64,000 nucleotides of DNA from Methylacidimicrobium sp. AP8 (lineage in GTDB: Bacteria > Verrucomicrobiota > Verrucomicrobiia > Methylacidiphilales > Methylacidiphilaceae). Within the stretch, counting starts at the first letter, position 1; each line of letters opens with the position of its first letter. Below are positions 62,872 through 64,000 of the stretch, in pieces. The stretch is from assembly GCF_903064525.1 (NCBI RefSeq), contig NZ_LR797830.1, positions 744,001 to 808,000 on the forward strand. The letters are read 5' to 3'. The notes beneath the pieces are model-generated. The model ran no database searches, was not told the origin of the DNA, and saw nothing but the letters and a program-made list of their open reading frames with translations. Made by a program: the position numbers and the translations under genes.

Positions 62872-62902
62872 GGGGGCCGCAGGAAGCGCGGGCGGGGGCC
62901 GG

Positions 62903-64000
62903 CTAATAAACGTCCTTGTGGTACCGCTTCTCTTCCTTGGCCAAGGTGACGTTCACGTAGTGGGCGGCTTCTTCCGGGCTTAGGCCGCCGAAGCGCTGCG
63001 CGATCTCGATGAGCGCCTGATGCACGTCCTTGGCCATCCGGTGGGCGTCTCCACAGACGTAGATATGGGCTCCCTCTTGCAGCCAGGCCCAGAGCGTGCC
63101 GCCGTGCTCGAGCATCCGGTGCTGGACGTAGACCTTGTGAGCCTGATCCCGCGAAAAGGCCGTGTCGAGGCGGGAAAGGACCCCTTTGCGGTGGAACTCG
63201 AGAAACTCCTCTTCATAGAAGAAATCGGTCGCCCGGTGCTGCTCCCCGAAGAAGAGCCAGTTCTTTCCCGTATGGCCGAGGGCGGAACGCTGCTGGAGAA
63301 ACGCCCGAAAGGGGGCCACCCCCGTGCCGGGGCCGACCATGATCAGGGAAGCCGCAGGGTCTTCGGGAAGCCGGAAATGCTTGGCCGGCTGCACATAGAC
63401 CGGAAGCTGGTGGGGTTCGGTCGGTTGGAGCCGGGCGAGATAGCCGGAGGCGTGCCCGAGCTTTTCCCGGCCGTTGGAGCGGAACCGGACGACGGCGACC
63501 GTCAGGTGAACCGCTTCCGGATGGATCGCGGGCGCCGACGCGATCGAGTAGAGCCGAGGAAGCGCGCGGCCGAGGAGGCCCAGAAGCTCGTCGACCCCGA
63601 AGGAGACGCCGGGGTAGGCCTGCAGAATGTCGACATAGTCCTTGCCATGCAGATAGGCGTCGAGGTCGGGCTCGCTTTGGCAGAGGGCCTGGAGCCGGTC
63701 GCGGCTCTCCCCGGGGGGAAGCTTCTCGGCGAGGGCGCGGACGAACTTTTTGGTCGGCCTGTTGAGGACGAACTGCCGCGAGAGAATCTCCCGGAGAGGG
63801 GCCTGCTGGCCCTGCACAGAGGCTGTCTCTTCTCCCGAGAACCCGAGGGCGCGGAGCATCTCCTCCACAACCTCCGGCGGGTTGCGGGCGAAGACCCCCA
63901 AGGAATCCCCTACCTGATAGGAGATGCCGCTGCCGGCGATATCCACCACGATGTGCCGCGTCTCCTTTTCGGAGCCCGGGAGGGTCAGGAGGCGGTTTTC
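62903..64000 (-). CDS. CysJ-like NADPH-flavin reductase, 5' end outside window
   Basis: The frame is open to the window edge, so the N-terminus (including any flavodoxin domain) is not seen. Visible are the FAD domain of the cytochrome-P450-reductase type (YQVGDSLGVFARNPPEVVEE, then PRLYSIASAP with the FAD motif RLYS, and HASGYLARL) and the NADPH domain (MVGPGTGVAPFRAFLQQR, LFFGEQHRATDFFYEEE, YVCGDAHRMAKDVHQAL), ending KRYHKDVY with the terminal aromatic residue. This agrees with the flavoprotein subunit of sulfite reductase. Other diflavin reductases cannot be excluded without the 5' part or a cysI neighbour. Confidence 0.9.
   Translation of the reverse strand, partial: ENRLLTLPGSEKETRHIVVDIAGSGISYQVGDSLGVFARNPPEVVEEMLRALGFSGEETASVQGQQAPLREILSRQFVLNRPTKKFVRALAEKLPPGESRDRLQALCQSEPDLDAYLHGKDYVDILQAYPGVSFGVDELLGLLGRALPRLYSIASAPAIHPEAVHLTVAVVRFRSNGREKLGHASGYLARLQPTEPHQLPVYVQPAKHFRLPEDPAASLIMVGPGTGVAPFRAFLQQRSALGHTGKNWLFFGEQHRATDFFYEEEFLEFHRKGVLSRLDTAFSRDQAHKVYVQHRMLEHGGTLWAWLQEGAHIYVCGDAHRMAKDVHQALIEIAQRFGGLSPEEAAHYVNVTLAKEEKRYHKDVY

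Noticed and set aside
1-64000. rRNA or tRNA genes
   Set aside because: No conserved rRNA motifs or tRNA-like cloverleaf with GGTTCRANNC-type T-arms were noticed in intergenic regions; a covariance search would be decisive.

Overview
GC-rich bacterial chromosome (roughly 60-65 % by eye), dense in genes. The mix (class III aminotransferase of possible hopanoid type, DUF5069 protein, OGG1-type glycosylase, CysJ-like flavoprotein, many IS elements, many exported proteins) is compatible with Verrucomicrobia, perhaps the acidophilic Methylacidiphilaceae. That placement is inference; no rRNA or tRNA is present to test it.

Left flank, 1-10.3 kb, is ordinary chromosome: a TPR protein cut by the window start, an OmpA-type envelope protein, a lipoprotein, malQ, a MidA-type methyltransferase, a CbpM-like and CbpA-like chaperone pair, an OGG1-like glycosylase, a class III aminotransferase and a small DUF2892 membrane protein.

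10.4-29.7 kb is a type III-B (Cmr) CRISPR locus. A plus-strand operon runs cmr2 (Cas10 with HD and GGDD), cmr3 (frame-disrupted), cmr4, cmr5, cmr6, cmr1, then a Can2/Card1-like CARF nuclease and a Csx3-AAA fusion. Two copies of an IS1634-like element follow. The second sits exactly at a repeat-spacer junction and separates one repeat (22626-22662) from a 28-repeat array (24628-26739). On the minus strand to the right are a likely leader, cas2, cas1 and an NE0113-family CARF protein. No cas6 was recognised. Inferred working scheme: crRNA from the minus strand guides Cmr, the Cas10 palm makes cyclic oligoadenylate, the CARF proteins respond, and Csx3 limits the signal.

29.9-40.9 kb is a segmental duplication. 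A PP2C phosphatase plus membrane-linked SAM methyltransferase pair occurs three times, each on the minus strand. Copies B and C keep the neighbouring glycosyltransferase-PHP gene (broken in B, whole in C), and truncated cas1 and NE0113 pieces lie between B and C. A decayed transposase and an IS1380-like element separate copy A from copy B.

41-46.3 kb holds birA, an MBL-fold hydrolase with an added N-terminal helical region, a DUF5069 gene with a strong terminator, and a ZnuABC-type metal transporter. 46.3-48.2 kb is an IS1182 remnant joined to an IS3-family element.

48.2-58 kb (minus strand) is the most unusual part: seven tandem copies, about 1.05 kb each, of a gene for an exported protein I do not recognise. 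The first copy is truncated by the IS3 element and the third has a frameshift. They lie downstream of a ChaN/EreA-like exported protein and two further unknown genes. Variable blocks are shuffled among the copies.

58.2-64 kb: a 176-bp palindromic element (also at 2518-2693, both times directly after a stop codon), Fe/Mn superoxide dismutase, a zinc-ribbon protein, a TonB-type protein, a decayed IS607-type resolvase with a TnpB-related gene, an Slp-like lipoprotein and a CysJ-like reductase cut by the window end. Many genes here carry single-base frame breaks. Some may be decay and some may be sequencing error; reads are needed to tell.
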